Shown here: positions 1 to 6,513 of the stretch, piece by piece
Numbering within the stretch: position 1 is the first letter of the stretch
Layout: each line of letters opens with the position of its first letter
Source of the DNA: Desulfobacula sp.
Lineage (GTDB): Bacteria > Desulfobacterota > Desulfobacteria > Desulfobacterales > Desulfobacteraceae
Direction of reading: 5' to 3'
Assembly: GCA_027858355.1 (NCBI GenBank)
Contig: JAQICW010000149.1
Location: forward strand, 1 to 19,232
DNA length: 19,232 nucleotides
Position numbers and translations under genes: made by a program
The notes under the pieces: model-generated
The model's input: only the letters and a program-made list of their open reading frames with translations
Told to the model about the DNA's origin: nothing
Databases searched by the model: none

Positions 1-76
1 GTCTCAAGCTATATGCACAAGACTGACAATAAAATTAATCGTTTTTTCAGGATGTTATAAAATATGGCAATCAGAG

Positions 77-532
77 TTATATTGAATGTGTCCGATATGC
101 ATTACAGATTTCGTCTGAAGATTCTTCTCTTTGATGGGTTTTAATTTTTTTTTCTTTCTGAATCTGAGGGTAATACACCTGATAAAAATAATCTGAAACA
201 AGCATAGATTCTTTTAGTTTTATTTCGTCACCAGTTTTCTTTTTCTTTTCGTGCTCCTGTTTAACTTTTGCAATCTTCTTTTGGGTTTGTTTATGAGTGC
301 TTACACCTTCACCGGCTTTGGCATTTTCAATAAGCTCATGACGTTTGGCTATGGCTTTGCTTTCTGTCCATTGTTCGGAACTCCACCCAAGGCCGGATTC
401 ACAACTTTTACCATTTATCTGATATCTTACAGAAAAATATCTGTCAGGTCGGATACCGTGTTTTCTTGTTGAATGTTCTTTATATCTAACCCCTTTATGA
501 ATCGCTTGCCATTTACTTTTGTTTTTTCCCAT
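77..532 (-). pseudogene. N-terminal part of a tyrosine-type site-specific integrase, truncated
   Basis: The product from the ATG at 532 starts MGKNKSKWQAIHKGVRYKEH and continues with HGIRPDRYFSVRYQINGK and SGLGWSSEQWTESKA. This is the pattern of the arm-type DNA-binding domain of phage and island tyrosine integrases. A lysine-rich linker follows, then the start of the core-binding domain (MLVSDYFYQVYYPQIQKEKK, then THQREES). After about residue 135 the similarity stops, and the last 15 or so residues look random before the stop at 77-79. The whole catalytic domain (R, K, HxxR, Y) is missing, so the protein cannot be an active recombinase. The open frame extends upstream to 646, but the residues before 532 do not look like an integrase. 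The 5' end points at the tRNA-Gln fragment at 687-733, the usual place for an integrase. The break is probably a deletion junction near 120. Family assignment is by motif recognition. Confidence 0.75.
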
Positions 533-684
533 AACTGAAGCCCGTTTTATTTTCCCAGTTTTTAAGCTGAAAATCGATGATTTATTATGATAATTTGTGA
601 AACTCCATAATCTAAAATATGGGCAAAAGCCTTTAATGTCAAGCATTTTATGATTTTATATGAGAGGTAATGAAATATATAAAA

Positions 685-733
685 AAGGACTCTGACTCCG
701 TCAATTAAGGTTCAAATCCTTATCACCCAGCCA
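685..733 (+). repeat. 3' fragment of tRNA-Gln(CUG), probable att site
   Basis: These bases form the 3' part of a tRNA. The anticodon loop at 690-696 (CTCTGAC) has U33 followed by anticodon CUG at 692-694. The T arm at 706-722 has a perfect five-base-pair stem (TAAGG/CCTTA) around TTCAAAT. The 3' acceptor strand TCACCCA is followed by discriminator G and an encoded CCA ending at 733. No matching 5' acceptor strand or D arm lies in the preceding 100 bases, so it is not a functional tRNA gene. A bare tRNA 3' end beside an integrase is the classical mark of an attachment-site duplicate. From the orientation, the integrated element would lie to the left, with the intact tRNA-Gln beyond the window. 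That direction is inference. Confidence 0.8.
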
Positions 734-812
734 CTTAACATAAAAGGCTCCTGGGATTAAATCACCTTGAGTTTTTTTCACTTCAGGCGATAATTTTCCC
801 AGTTTTCAGTGC

Positions 813-1034
813 TTAACCAACCGCAACCTCCATCTGAGTAATATACATTTCGCTATGGAACCGGCCTTCAATTTCTTCCGGGGAGGCACATTCAAAAAAC
901 AGTTCAAGAGCTTCCTTAAGATTATCTTTTGCCTCGCTCACGGTTTCCCCTTGGTTTGCAATATCCAGTTCCGGGCAAAGGGCCACGTATCCGGTATCTT
1001 CTTTTTCAATAATTGCAGTTACATATCGTTTCAT
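813..1034 (-). CDS. HicB-like antitoxin family protein, orphan
   Basis: This 73-residue protein starts MKRYVTAIIEKEDTGYVALC and continues PELDIANQGETVSEAKDNLK with EALELFFE. This is the compact HicB/UPF0150 fold (partial RNase H-like), including the typical 'gyva.cPELdi..qGeT..EA..NLkEAlel' pattern. HicB proteins bind and neutralise the HicA mRNA interferase; many short ones stand alone and have unknown roles. There is no C-terminal DNA-binding extension. No HicA-like gene (small, basic, with a double-stranded-RNA-binding fold) is visible on either side: upstream is an integrase remnant and downstream only about 80 bases separate it from the tRNA fragment. It therefore looks like an orphan antitoxin left in a decayed element. 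Its upstream region is short (44 bases to the integrase stop). The family call is strong; the function is uncertain. Confidence 0.75.
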   Translation of the reverse strand: MKRYVTAIIEKEDTGYVALCPELDIANQGETVSEAKDNLKEALELFFECASPEEIEGRFHSEMYITQMEVAVG

Positions 1035-1078
1035 GTGTTGGTTTCCCCTCTTTAATTTGGTTGCCTGACATTCCCATC

Positions 1079-1288
1079 TTACAATGCTTTTTTCTCGAAT
1101 GGTATAATTTTCTCATCGGCATTGCTCTTTACCGATTGATTGATCGCATTCGCAGCCAATTGCAATTGATCCGGCGCAAGATGGCTGTATTTTTCCGTTA
1201 CCTGGATGGTGGAATGGTCCAGAACTTGTTGAACCGAATAAAGACTGAAGACTATCCCCTGCATCACAATCCATGATCCGCATGTGTG
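1079..1288 (-). pseudogene. C-terminal fragment of a tyrosine recombinase
   Basis: The conceptual product reads HTCGSWIVMQGIVFSLYSVQ and then QVLDHSTIQVTEKYSHLAPD, ending EKIIPFEKKAL. This matches the C-terminal catalytic part of phage-type integrases (usual form HTFASWLVMQG...VQ.LLGHSSIQMTERYSHLAP). The nucleophilic Tyr in EKYSHL and the His of the LDHST motif are present, although the usual Gly before that His is Asp. Reading the minus strand upstream of position 1288, the similarity stops at the HT of the R-H-T box, so the catalytic Arg and everything before it are gone. A GTG at 1265-1267 and an ATG at 1262-1264 could start a 62-residue peptide, but this is a relic rather than a gene. It is not the missing half of the 77-532 fragment in simple order, because it lies upstream of it on the same strand. 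Confidence 0.75.
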
Positions 1289-1292
1289 ACAG

Positions 1293-1312
1293 TTATGGGG
1301 AGCTCCCCATAA
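1293..1312. repeat. Perfect 20-bp palindrome at the integrase break
   Basis: TTATGGGGAGCTCCCCATAA is an uninterrupted 20-base palindrome with no spacer. It lies five bases beyond the point where similarity of the recombinase fragment ends, and downstream of the antitoxin gene that ends at 1349. There is no T run on either side, so it does not look like an ordinary intrinsic terminator. It could be a cruciform-forming end of a lost element, a REP-like unit or a recombination site. Confidence 0.6.
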
Positions 1313-1348
1313 GCCTGATTATTGATTCCAGGATTCCTTTTCACCAGG

Positions 1349-1849
1349 TTAAGCTCTGCATTCCCGCTGTTGAGAACAAAAAGTATTTACTGGAATATTT
1401 ATTCGTTCATCTGATTCGTTTTTATTGGAACCCTTTACTGCCACTTTCAAAAGATGATCTATATCGTTATGAGACAGTCCTTTTACATGGGCATAGATCA
1501 GCCTGATGAAACGATCATTTGGTTTTGCAAGTTTTTGTTGATTATTCTCCCACCTGGAAAACGTTGATTTATCAATGCCGACATATTCAGCAAAAGTTCT
1601 GGCATTTAACCCTATATTTTTTCTTAAGAATATAATTTCTTTGCCATTCAGGGCTGTTGGTTTTTTAACTATCATTTGGCCAATTATGGTGTGCAGATCA
1701 ATAATGCCGGAAATAGACGGCAAAAACTCTCCACACTTGCACCTATAAACACAAATATCTTCCAGATATACATTATCAAGCCCTGATTCCATATAATGAT
1801 ATATTTCTTTTGACTCTTTCATTTGAGAATTGCATTCGTGGCAAATCAT
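1349..1849 (-). CDS. YgiT/MqsA-type zinc-finger and HTH antitoxin
   Basis: The 166-residue protein has an N-terminal metal-binding module with cysteines at 3 and 6 (CHEC) and again at 37 and 39 (YRCKCGE). An XRE-like helix-turn-helix follows at about residues 70-105 (LRKNIGLNARTFAEYVGIDK, then STFSRWEN). This two-part layout is that of MqsA/YgiT-type antitoxins, where the zinc domain holds the toxin and the HTH represses the operon. It lies 13 bases downstream of the DUF4258-like toxin, on the same strand. The stop codon of the toxin overlaps its strong Shine-Dalgarno (AAAGGAG just upstream of 1849), so the two are translationally linked. The last 30 residues (from about GSNKNESDE) are low in recognisable similarity and may be a tail altered by the adjacent element junction. 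Confidence 0.85.
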   Translation of the reverse strand: MICHECNSQMKESKEIYHYMESGLDNVYLEDICVYRCKCGEFLPSISGIIDLHTIIGQMIVKKPTALNGKEIIFLRKNIGLNARTFAEYVGIDKSTFSRWENNQQKLAKPNDRFIRLIYAHVKGLSHNDIDHLLKVAVKGSNKNESDERINIPVNTFCSQQRECRA

Positions 1850-1862
1850 AGCACCTTCTCCT

Positions 1863-2144
1863 TTAATATACAGTTATACATCTTACTGCCTGACAATCTT
1901 CATAGATACCTGCGACAAAAACCAAGGATTCACCATCAATATCTTTTCCTCGAACCTTGCATTGCCAACTGTGATGGTCTTTGTTGTATTCAATACCTAT
2001 GACGTTTCCCCACAATAGAACATATAAAATGTCATCCATATTTATCTGTCTTTCCTGCATTCTTTCCCGGCAGTGCTTTGAAGGTTGAATACAACCATAT
2101 TTTGCAATCTCCCTTAAACATTTTTCCGCTTCGTCTTTAGTCAT
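1863..2144 (-). CDS. DUF4258-family toxin (RelE/MqsR-like fold) of a type II TA pair
   Basis: The 93-residue protein contains the DUF4258 pattern: SKHCRERMQERQINMDDILY at 22-41, then 'VLLWGNVIGIEYNKDHHSW' and a C-terminal 'GESLVFVAGIYEDCQAVRCITVY'. DUF4258 proteins are small, related to RelE/BrnT-like ribonuclease folds, and commonly paired with a YgiT-type zinc-finger antitoxin, as here. The conserved H24, R28 and E31/R32 are likely active-site or RNA-binding residues; this is inferred from the family. The gene precedes its antitoxin (toxin first, as in mqsRA). The ATG at 2144 has only a weak SD, while the antitoxin has a strong one, which would favour antitoxin excess. A pair of tandem 18-bp repeats lies directly upstream. 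Confidence 0.8.
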   Translation of the reverse strand: MTKDEAEKCLREIAKYGCIQPSKHCRERMQERQINMDDILYVLLWGNVIGIEYNKDHHSWQCKVRGKDIDGESLVFVAGIYEDCQAVRCITVY

Positions 2145-2155
2145 ATTATCGTTCC

Positions 2156-2195
2156 AGTTGATGCAAAGTCAATAAAGAGTTGATTTAAAGTCAAT
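2156..2195 (-). promoter_or_regulatory. Two tandem operator-like repeats upstream of the TA operon
   Basis: On the plus strand AGTTGATGCAAAGTCAAT (2156-2173) and AGTTGATTTAAAGTCAAT (2178-2195) are 18-base direct repeats with two mismatches. They are spaced 22 bases start to start, about two helical turns. Each unit is itself a partial inverted repeat (TTGA...TCAA). They lie 12 and 34 bases upstream of the toxin start at 2144. A -35-like TTGGAC with a 17-base spacer and TTTAAA can be read on the minus strand, with the -10 inside the distal repeat. The expected reader is the HTH domain of the adjacent antitoxin. Confidence 0.6.
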
Positions 2196-2246
2196 TTATC
2201 GGCGTTGTCCAAACTTCAAAAATTTATCTATTGTTTAAACTCCCCA

Positions 2247-2278
2247 TTACAACGTTTTTTTCTTGAAGGGTATAATTT
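2247..2278 (-). repeat. Second integrase-tail remnant, 32-bp repeat of 1079-1110
   Basis: This stretch is 28/32 identical to 1079-1110, the end of the recombinase fragment. Read on the minus strand it encodes IIPFKKKTL-stop, against IIPFEKKAL-stop in the other copy. Its first bases directly follow the stop codon of jetD, in the same reading frame. It is thus the last ten codons of another integrase, with the rest lost or displaced by the jet operon. Confidence 0.7.
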
Positions 2279-3113
2279 AAATTTGGTCACTTAACATCAG
2301 GCTTTCCTGGTCAAGGCCAACCCCATATTTCAAAAGCAAGGAATAAAGAGATAAGACATCTGTATCTTGGGTTTGTTCAATGATCTTTCTATCGGTTGAT
2401 GAGTCTAATTTTTCAGGTTTTCCATATCTATTAAGCAGGTCGGACAGATTGTTTGGAATATATAATTTAAGATCTGGCAGCTCTTTTTTAAGGATAAGAT
2501 AATTTTTTAGACCGACCAGATCATAGTCAGGAAAAATCGTCACAGGGATATTTTTCAAAGTTTTTAACCAGGCAATGGTTCTTTTTGATATCCATCCGCG
2601 ATAATATAAAATACTACCGTTGAACTCAATATTTTTAAAATACTGATCAGCATACACAAGTAAATCCTTGTTCTCCACAAGTGCAATGGGTTTGTTGGTC
2701 TGCCAGGTATCACCCGGTTTTATTAGAAGGGAGGCGATTCCACAATCCTGAACAATTTTAAAAAGATTAACAGACAATCCATTATTATACCAAAAAACCT
2801 CTTCAGTGGCTGAAAGCATAAGAAGAAGCGTATCATCCTTACCTTTATGGGCATCCTTATGAAAAGCCACAGCTTTGGCTTTTGATGTAAGCACCTTAGT
2901 TGACCCGTGATACCCGGTATTTTTCAATAAACTTTTTATCGCCTCCCGGTCATCAACCGTGTAAACACCTCCCCTTCCGGATTTCTCCCAGTCGATGAAG
3001 CCCTGGTCCTTCAAGTTCAAAATATCTGACAGACAAGATTTAGGGACATTGGAACTGGTAATCTGTCCGGCCTCTAGAAGTTTGAACAAAAGATTTCGGG
3101 TTGAATTTTTCAT
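2277..3113 (-). CDS. jetD: Wadjet nuclease subunit JetD (DUF2220/Toprim-like)
   Basis: The 278-residue protein is the last gene of a jetABCD operon. JetD (MksG) is the topoisomerase VI/Toprim-related subunit that cleaves plasmid DNA once the SMC complex has recognised it by loop extrusion. Residues 1-65 look like a winged-helix module (KLLEAGQITSSNVPKSCLSD, then RGGVYTVDD). The Toprim-like core shows the conserved Glu in IALVEN (E147), a Gly-Trp segment ILYYRGWISKRTIAWL (about 168-183), and the acidic pair in IFPDYDLVGL (D196, D198). The C-terminal GLDQE (266-270) is typical of the family's end, so the protein appears complete. The ATG at 3113 starts just after the jetC stop (3117-3119), indicating translational coupling. 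The stop codon abuts an integrase-tail remnant, so no terminator is visible. Confidence 0.9.
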   Translation of the reverse strand: MKNSTRNLLFKLLEAGQITSSNVPKSCLSDILNLKDQGFIDWEKSGRGGVYTVDDREAIKSLLKNTGYHGSTKVLTSKAKAVAFHKDAHKGKDDTLLLMLSATEEVFWYNNGLSVNLFKIVQDCGIASLLIKPGDTWQTNKPIALVENKDLLVYADQYFKNIEFNGSILYYRGWISKRTIAWLKTLKNIPVTIFPDYDLVGLKNYLILKKELPDLKLYIPNNLSDLLNRYGKPEKLDSSTDRKIIEQTQDTDVLSLYSLLLKYGVGLDQESLMLSDQI

Positions 3114-3116
3114 TTA

Positions 3117-5948
3117 TTAATTCATTGAAGCCTCTAAAGGCTTTGGTGTAAGGCGAAACCAATCATCTTTGGTAACACAAATTTTACCATCCACCTCTTT
3201 CAGACCGATCCAATATTCAGCTGTTGATTGCGCTTCAACCGAAGCAAAAACTGGGATAAAACCCGCCTTAGCACACTGGTCAATCAATGTTTGCTGATTG
3301 ATGGGATCTATTTGCCCGGCCTCATCAATATAAGCTGGTAAATTGAGCAAATGATTCTGTTTCACATGGAGAATACGACTTAAGAGCATGACATTTAAAA
3401 CCACCTTTATGGTAAGGTCTGTACCCGTGGACTCAATACTCCCCTTGCCAAAGCTTTCAATCTCTTTTCCGTTTTCCAGTTTTAAAAATACGCCAAGGTT
3501 AAAGAGGTTGGGCAGGGATATTGAAACTCCTTTCCGGGTAATGATATGGTTCAGGTTTTCCACAACTTTATCAATATGCCGGCTCCCCCCGAAAATAGTA
3601 TCTTCAAGGATCAGTTTTTTAATGGTGCCCAGGATATTATTATCTTCATCCACAATAAATTTGATGTTTTCGATATTGGAAATCTGATGCTTGTTCATTT
3701 CATTGTTAAACCGGGAGACCTCATGTTTAAACAAGTCCAACTGCTTTGCCAGATTTTTCAACATGGCCCCAAGCTCCTGGCTCCTGGCTTCCTGGGTATT
3801 TTTAAGGACTTGTCTGTAATTTTTTATACTTTCTTTGTCTGTCTGCTCCTGCAATGATTTAATTTGAGCAGAAATATCTCTGCCATTGGCAAATCGACTC
3901 CCGCCACGGGCCTCAATAACCGAAAAAATTGATTCTATCTGTTTTTTAGTATCGTGAAATTTATCTTGTTTTTCCACATATTCATGTATTAATTTTTCGA
4001 TCTCAACTTGAATCCTATCATTTTGAACCCTATCACTTTGAACCCTTTCATTGAGATTGTAGGCTTCATGATAAGGGGTATCTCCTTCAAAGCCTTTAAC
4101 AATGGCAACTTTCCCAAACTCTTTTTCCATATTAAACAAGGAGGTTTCTTTTTCTTTGATTTTTTGCCCATCCCCTATTTTTCTTTGTGCCAGCTTAAAT
4201 TTTTCTGCATTTTTCTTTTTTAATTTCTCTTCGACCCCATTGAATGAATCTGTCGCCTCCACACATTCCTTTTCAATATCAGGTCTCTTTTTTTTCTCTT
4301 CCAAAAAGCATTTATAATCGCCTAAATCACGGGCCTGCTGCCTGAGTTTTTTTTCAATTTCATCTTTTTCTTTTTCTTTTTGTTGAAAATTCAGTGCAAT
4401 ATTCAAATTCCCCTGGAGTTCAGTTAAATCCTGAACCGCATTTTCCAAATTGTTCTGGATTTGCCCATGATTGAAATAGTCCTCCAGGGAAATAGAATCA
4501 AGCTTGGCAAGATTAATTTTAATGTTCCCATCATTATAAAATCCATTTTCACAACAGGACAAAACCTGTTTCAAATTCTGGATAAGCCCCTTTTCATCAT
4601 GGATATTCAGATCTCCCTCATTCATTGTAAAGGATGTGAAAATTTGTTTATTGATGAGTTTCATGAGAATCCCAATTTCAGATTCATCAAAGCTGTCCTT
4701 GATCAAGAAAAGAAGATTTGATTTTATATGCTTTAATTGTGAATTCAGTTTTGCGATCTGATTTTCACAGATATTAATTTTCTGCTGTATTCGTCTGGCC
4801 GGATCAACAGAAGATTTTGCCAGCTCACCTATGATTTTGTCCCTTTGTTTTTCAAGAGAAACCAATTGTTCCTGCCGGGTTTCCAGGGAAGGGGAAAGTT
4901 TAAAGTGCAAATCTTTTTTCTCCAAGGCCCCAAGCCTGTCTTTCAAGCCTTCTTTTATCTTGTAACGCTTCCTGGATTGATCCCCAAAAATTTCAATTTC
5001 TTTTTCAACTTTAATGATCAAGTTTTCAATTTCTTTAAATTCAATCTTTAATTTCCCCAGGTCCGCTCTTTTGAGATCCCGTTCTTTTTGATAGCGATTC
5101 TCAATGATTTTATAAGTTGACGATAAGAATTGGCCGAGAATGTCATGTTCTGCTTTCAGCAGGGCAAGCCTTGCCACCTCTTTGGAAATGCTTTCAGCGG
5201 TTTTAATTTTATTTCTGTCTTTCTCAAAAGACTGGTTATACTCTCTATACTCGGTCATGAAGTCACCGGAAACCGTATCCCAGCTGGGCAAAAGCGCATT
5301 GATCAAAAACATTTTGACCTCTTCCATACTAAAGTCATTCATATGGAGAAGGTTTTTAAAAACATTCATAAACAACCGGTAATTTTTATCTGTAAGGCTT
5401 TTGAGCCGGAAAAGGCCAATGGAAAATTTTTCATTCCCCTGGATTGTTATTTCCTTGCCAATCAGCGCATCCTGCATTTGTTTAGGCTTCAGCCTTTTCA
5501 CCCAGACATCGGTGCGCCCCAGGTGCCTTTCAAGTTCTTTTAGCGTTCTTATGGACTTTTTGCTTCCCTGGCCTGGGTCATCCACTAAAAAATCGAAAAG
5601 ATCCAGTTCCTTTTTAAAGGCAAACAACTGATATTCATAGCCGGACAGCGGACCGTTACCGGCAGCACCCAGCACATACAATCCATTATCCGTTAAAACC
5701 TCGGACAGCACATAACTGTTTTCATAGGGAAAATAATATTTCAGGGTCTCTTTCTCGTCTTTTGGAAAAACCATATCTCTTCTGTTGCACAAGAAAGGAA
5801 ACTGAAGCGCGTTAATGGCTGTTGATTTTCCCACATTGTTTGTGGCAGAAATAGACAAAGGCCTGTCAAGGGGGAAATCCCCCAGAGAATAGCTTTCCGT
5901 ATTTAACAATACCAATCTCCGAATGCCGTAATGTATGTTAGACGTCAT
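3117..5948 (-). CDS. jetC: Wadjet SMC-like ATPase JetC (MksF-like)
   Basis: With the ATG at 5948, which has GAGGGAGA just upstream, the protein has 943 residues; an in-frame start at 5963 is less likely. It is an SMC/Rad50-like ATPase. The N-terminal head has the P-loop SATNNVGKST (34-43), in which the first canonical Gly is Ala. A long coiled-coil, charged central region (about 240-780) contains repeated E/K/Q-rich helices. The C-terminal head carries the signature region GKGSIESTGTDLTIKVVL (near 833-850) and Walker B with switch residues LPAYIDEAGQID (D875, E876). JetC dimers bridged by JetA/JetB extrude DNA and present small circles to JetD. The start overlaps the end of jetB by 11 bases. 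It is compact for an SMC protein, as is usual for MksF/JetC. Confidence 0.93.
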   Translation of the reverse strand: MTSNIHYGIRRLVLLNTESYSLGDFPLDRPLSISATNNVGKSTAINALQFPFLCNRRDMVFPKDEKETLKYYFPYENSYVLSEVLTDNGLYVLGAAGNGPLSGYEYQLFAFKKELDLFDFLVDDPGQGSKKSIRTLKELERHLGRTDVWVKRLKPKQMQDALIGKEITIQGNEKFSIGLFRLKSLTDKNYRLFMNVFKNLLHMNDFSMEEVKMFLINALLPSWDTVSGDFMTEYREYNQSFEKDRNKIKTAESISKEVARLALLKAEHDILGQFLSSTYKIIENRYQKERDLKRADLGKLKIEFKEIENLIIKVEKEIEIFGDQSRKRYKIKEGLKDRLGALEKKDLHFKLSPSLETRQEQLVSLEKQRDKIIGELAKSSVDPARRIQQKINICENQIAKLNSQLKHIKSNLLFLIKDSFDESEIGILMKLINKQIFTSFTMNEGDLNIHDEKGLIQNLKQVLSCCENGFYNDGNIKINLAKLDSISLEDYFNHGQIQNNLENAVQDLTELQGNLNIALNFQQKEKEKDEIEKKLRQQARDLGDYKCFLEEKKKRPDIEKECVEATDSFNGVEEKLKKKNAEKFKLAQRKIGDGQKIKEKETSLFNMEKEFGKVAIVKGFEGDTPYHEAYNLNERVQSDRVQNDRIQVEIEKLIHEYVEKQDKFHDTKKQIESIFSVIEARGGSRFANGRDISAQIKSLQEQTDKESIKNYRQVLKNTQEARSQELGAMLKNLAKQLDLFKHEVSRFNNEMNKHQISNIENIKFIVDEDNNILGTIKKLILEDTIFGGSRHIDKVVENLNHIITRKGVSISLPNLFNLGVFLKLENGKEIESFGKGSIESTGTDLTIKVVLNVMLLSRILHVKQNHLLNLPAYIDEAGQIDPINQQTLIDQCAKAGFIPVFASVEAQSTAEYWIGLKEVDGKICVTKDDWFRLTPKPLEASMN

Positions 5949-6513
5949 TGGATTCTCCCTCAACCAGATACTCGGATTTTAAGGGTTCAACAAATTCTGC
6001 AAACAATTCGGTAAACCGTGAGACAGACTTTTTGAACATGATCAAATAATTATCCCTAAGCTCTAAAAACCCGTATTTCTGAAGCCTATTCAGCACTTTT
6101 ATCAAATCTGATTCATGTTTGATATTTACCTTTTCCATGATTTGCCTATACTGATCCACTTTTAAGTGGGGCAGATCCTTCACCAGGAAATGATCCTCTG
6201 TGATTGCTGAAACCGGATCCTTTCCCTGGTCTGCCAGAGAATCATAGAGCACTGCCATAAAAAGGGTGAATTTCTTGCTGACAGTATTCACGGAGACCCG
6301 TTCTTTTCCAGGCTCAAAATAATATACGCCTGTACTGCCATTGCAAAGAGGATACCCTAATGAATTAAACAAATCCCTGTATTGGTCTTCGCAAGCATTT
6401 AATTCAGCCCAGAGTTCTCCATCATCAATACTCAGATGATATCCCATGGAAAAATGATGAAATAATTCTTTAATAAAGCGTAAAGAGGTAAATTCCTGAT
6501 CATTGGTGTACAT
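5938..6513 (-). CDS. jetB: Wadjet subunit JetB (MksE-like, KITE-type winged-helix)
   Basis: This 191-residue protein lies between jetA and jetC and overlaps both (14 and 11 bases). In Wadjet and MksBEF condensins this position and size belong to JetB/MksE, a dimeric winged-helix protein that binds the kleisin. The visible features fit: an acidic-polar N-terminal half with FHHFSMGYHLSIDDGELWAE, a strand-rich centre (STGVYYFEPGKERVSVNTVS), then helices with VLNRLQKYGFLELRDNYLIM (about 140-159). That last pattern is a winged-helix turn followed by a wing, as in MksE. The start at 6513 has AGGGGTGG upstream at a reasonable distance. The name rests mainly on operon position plus fold-like pattern; sequence identity in this family is usually low. 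Confidence 0.85.
   Translation of the reverse strand: MYTNDQEFTSLRFIKELFHHFSMGYHLSIDDGELWAELNACEDQYRDLFNSLGYPLCNGSTGVYYFEPGKERVSVNTVSKKFTLFMAVLYDSLADQGKDPVSAITEDHFLVKDLPHLKVDQYRQIMEKVNIKHESDLIKVLNRLQKYGFLELRDNYLIMFKKSVSRFTELFAEFVEPLKSEYLVEGESNDV

Noticed and set aside
685..733. A functional tRNA-Gln gene
   Set aside because: The 5' acceptor strand and D arm are missing, and the anticodon stem has a mismatch (A28-G42).
745..805. Terminator after the HicB gene (CTGGGA ... TCCCAG pair)
   Set aside because: Only a 6-base match about 45 bases apart with no good T run after it in the needed direction.
77..1288. One integrase gene split by an insertion
   Set aside because: On the minus strand the C-terminal part comes before the N-terminal part, so a simple insertion or frameshift cannot explain the order; two separate remnants or a rearrangement are needed.
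1273..1506. Plus-strand open frame starting MIRMCDSYGELP
   Set aside because: It runs through the palindrome and antisense to the antitoxin gene; no domain, no Shine-Dalgarno. A shadow frame.
5130..5543. Longest plus-strand frame (137 codons) inside jetC
   Set aside because: Fully antisense to a strongly supported ATPase gene, with no recognisable domain and a composition that mirrors the coiled-coil codons.
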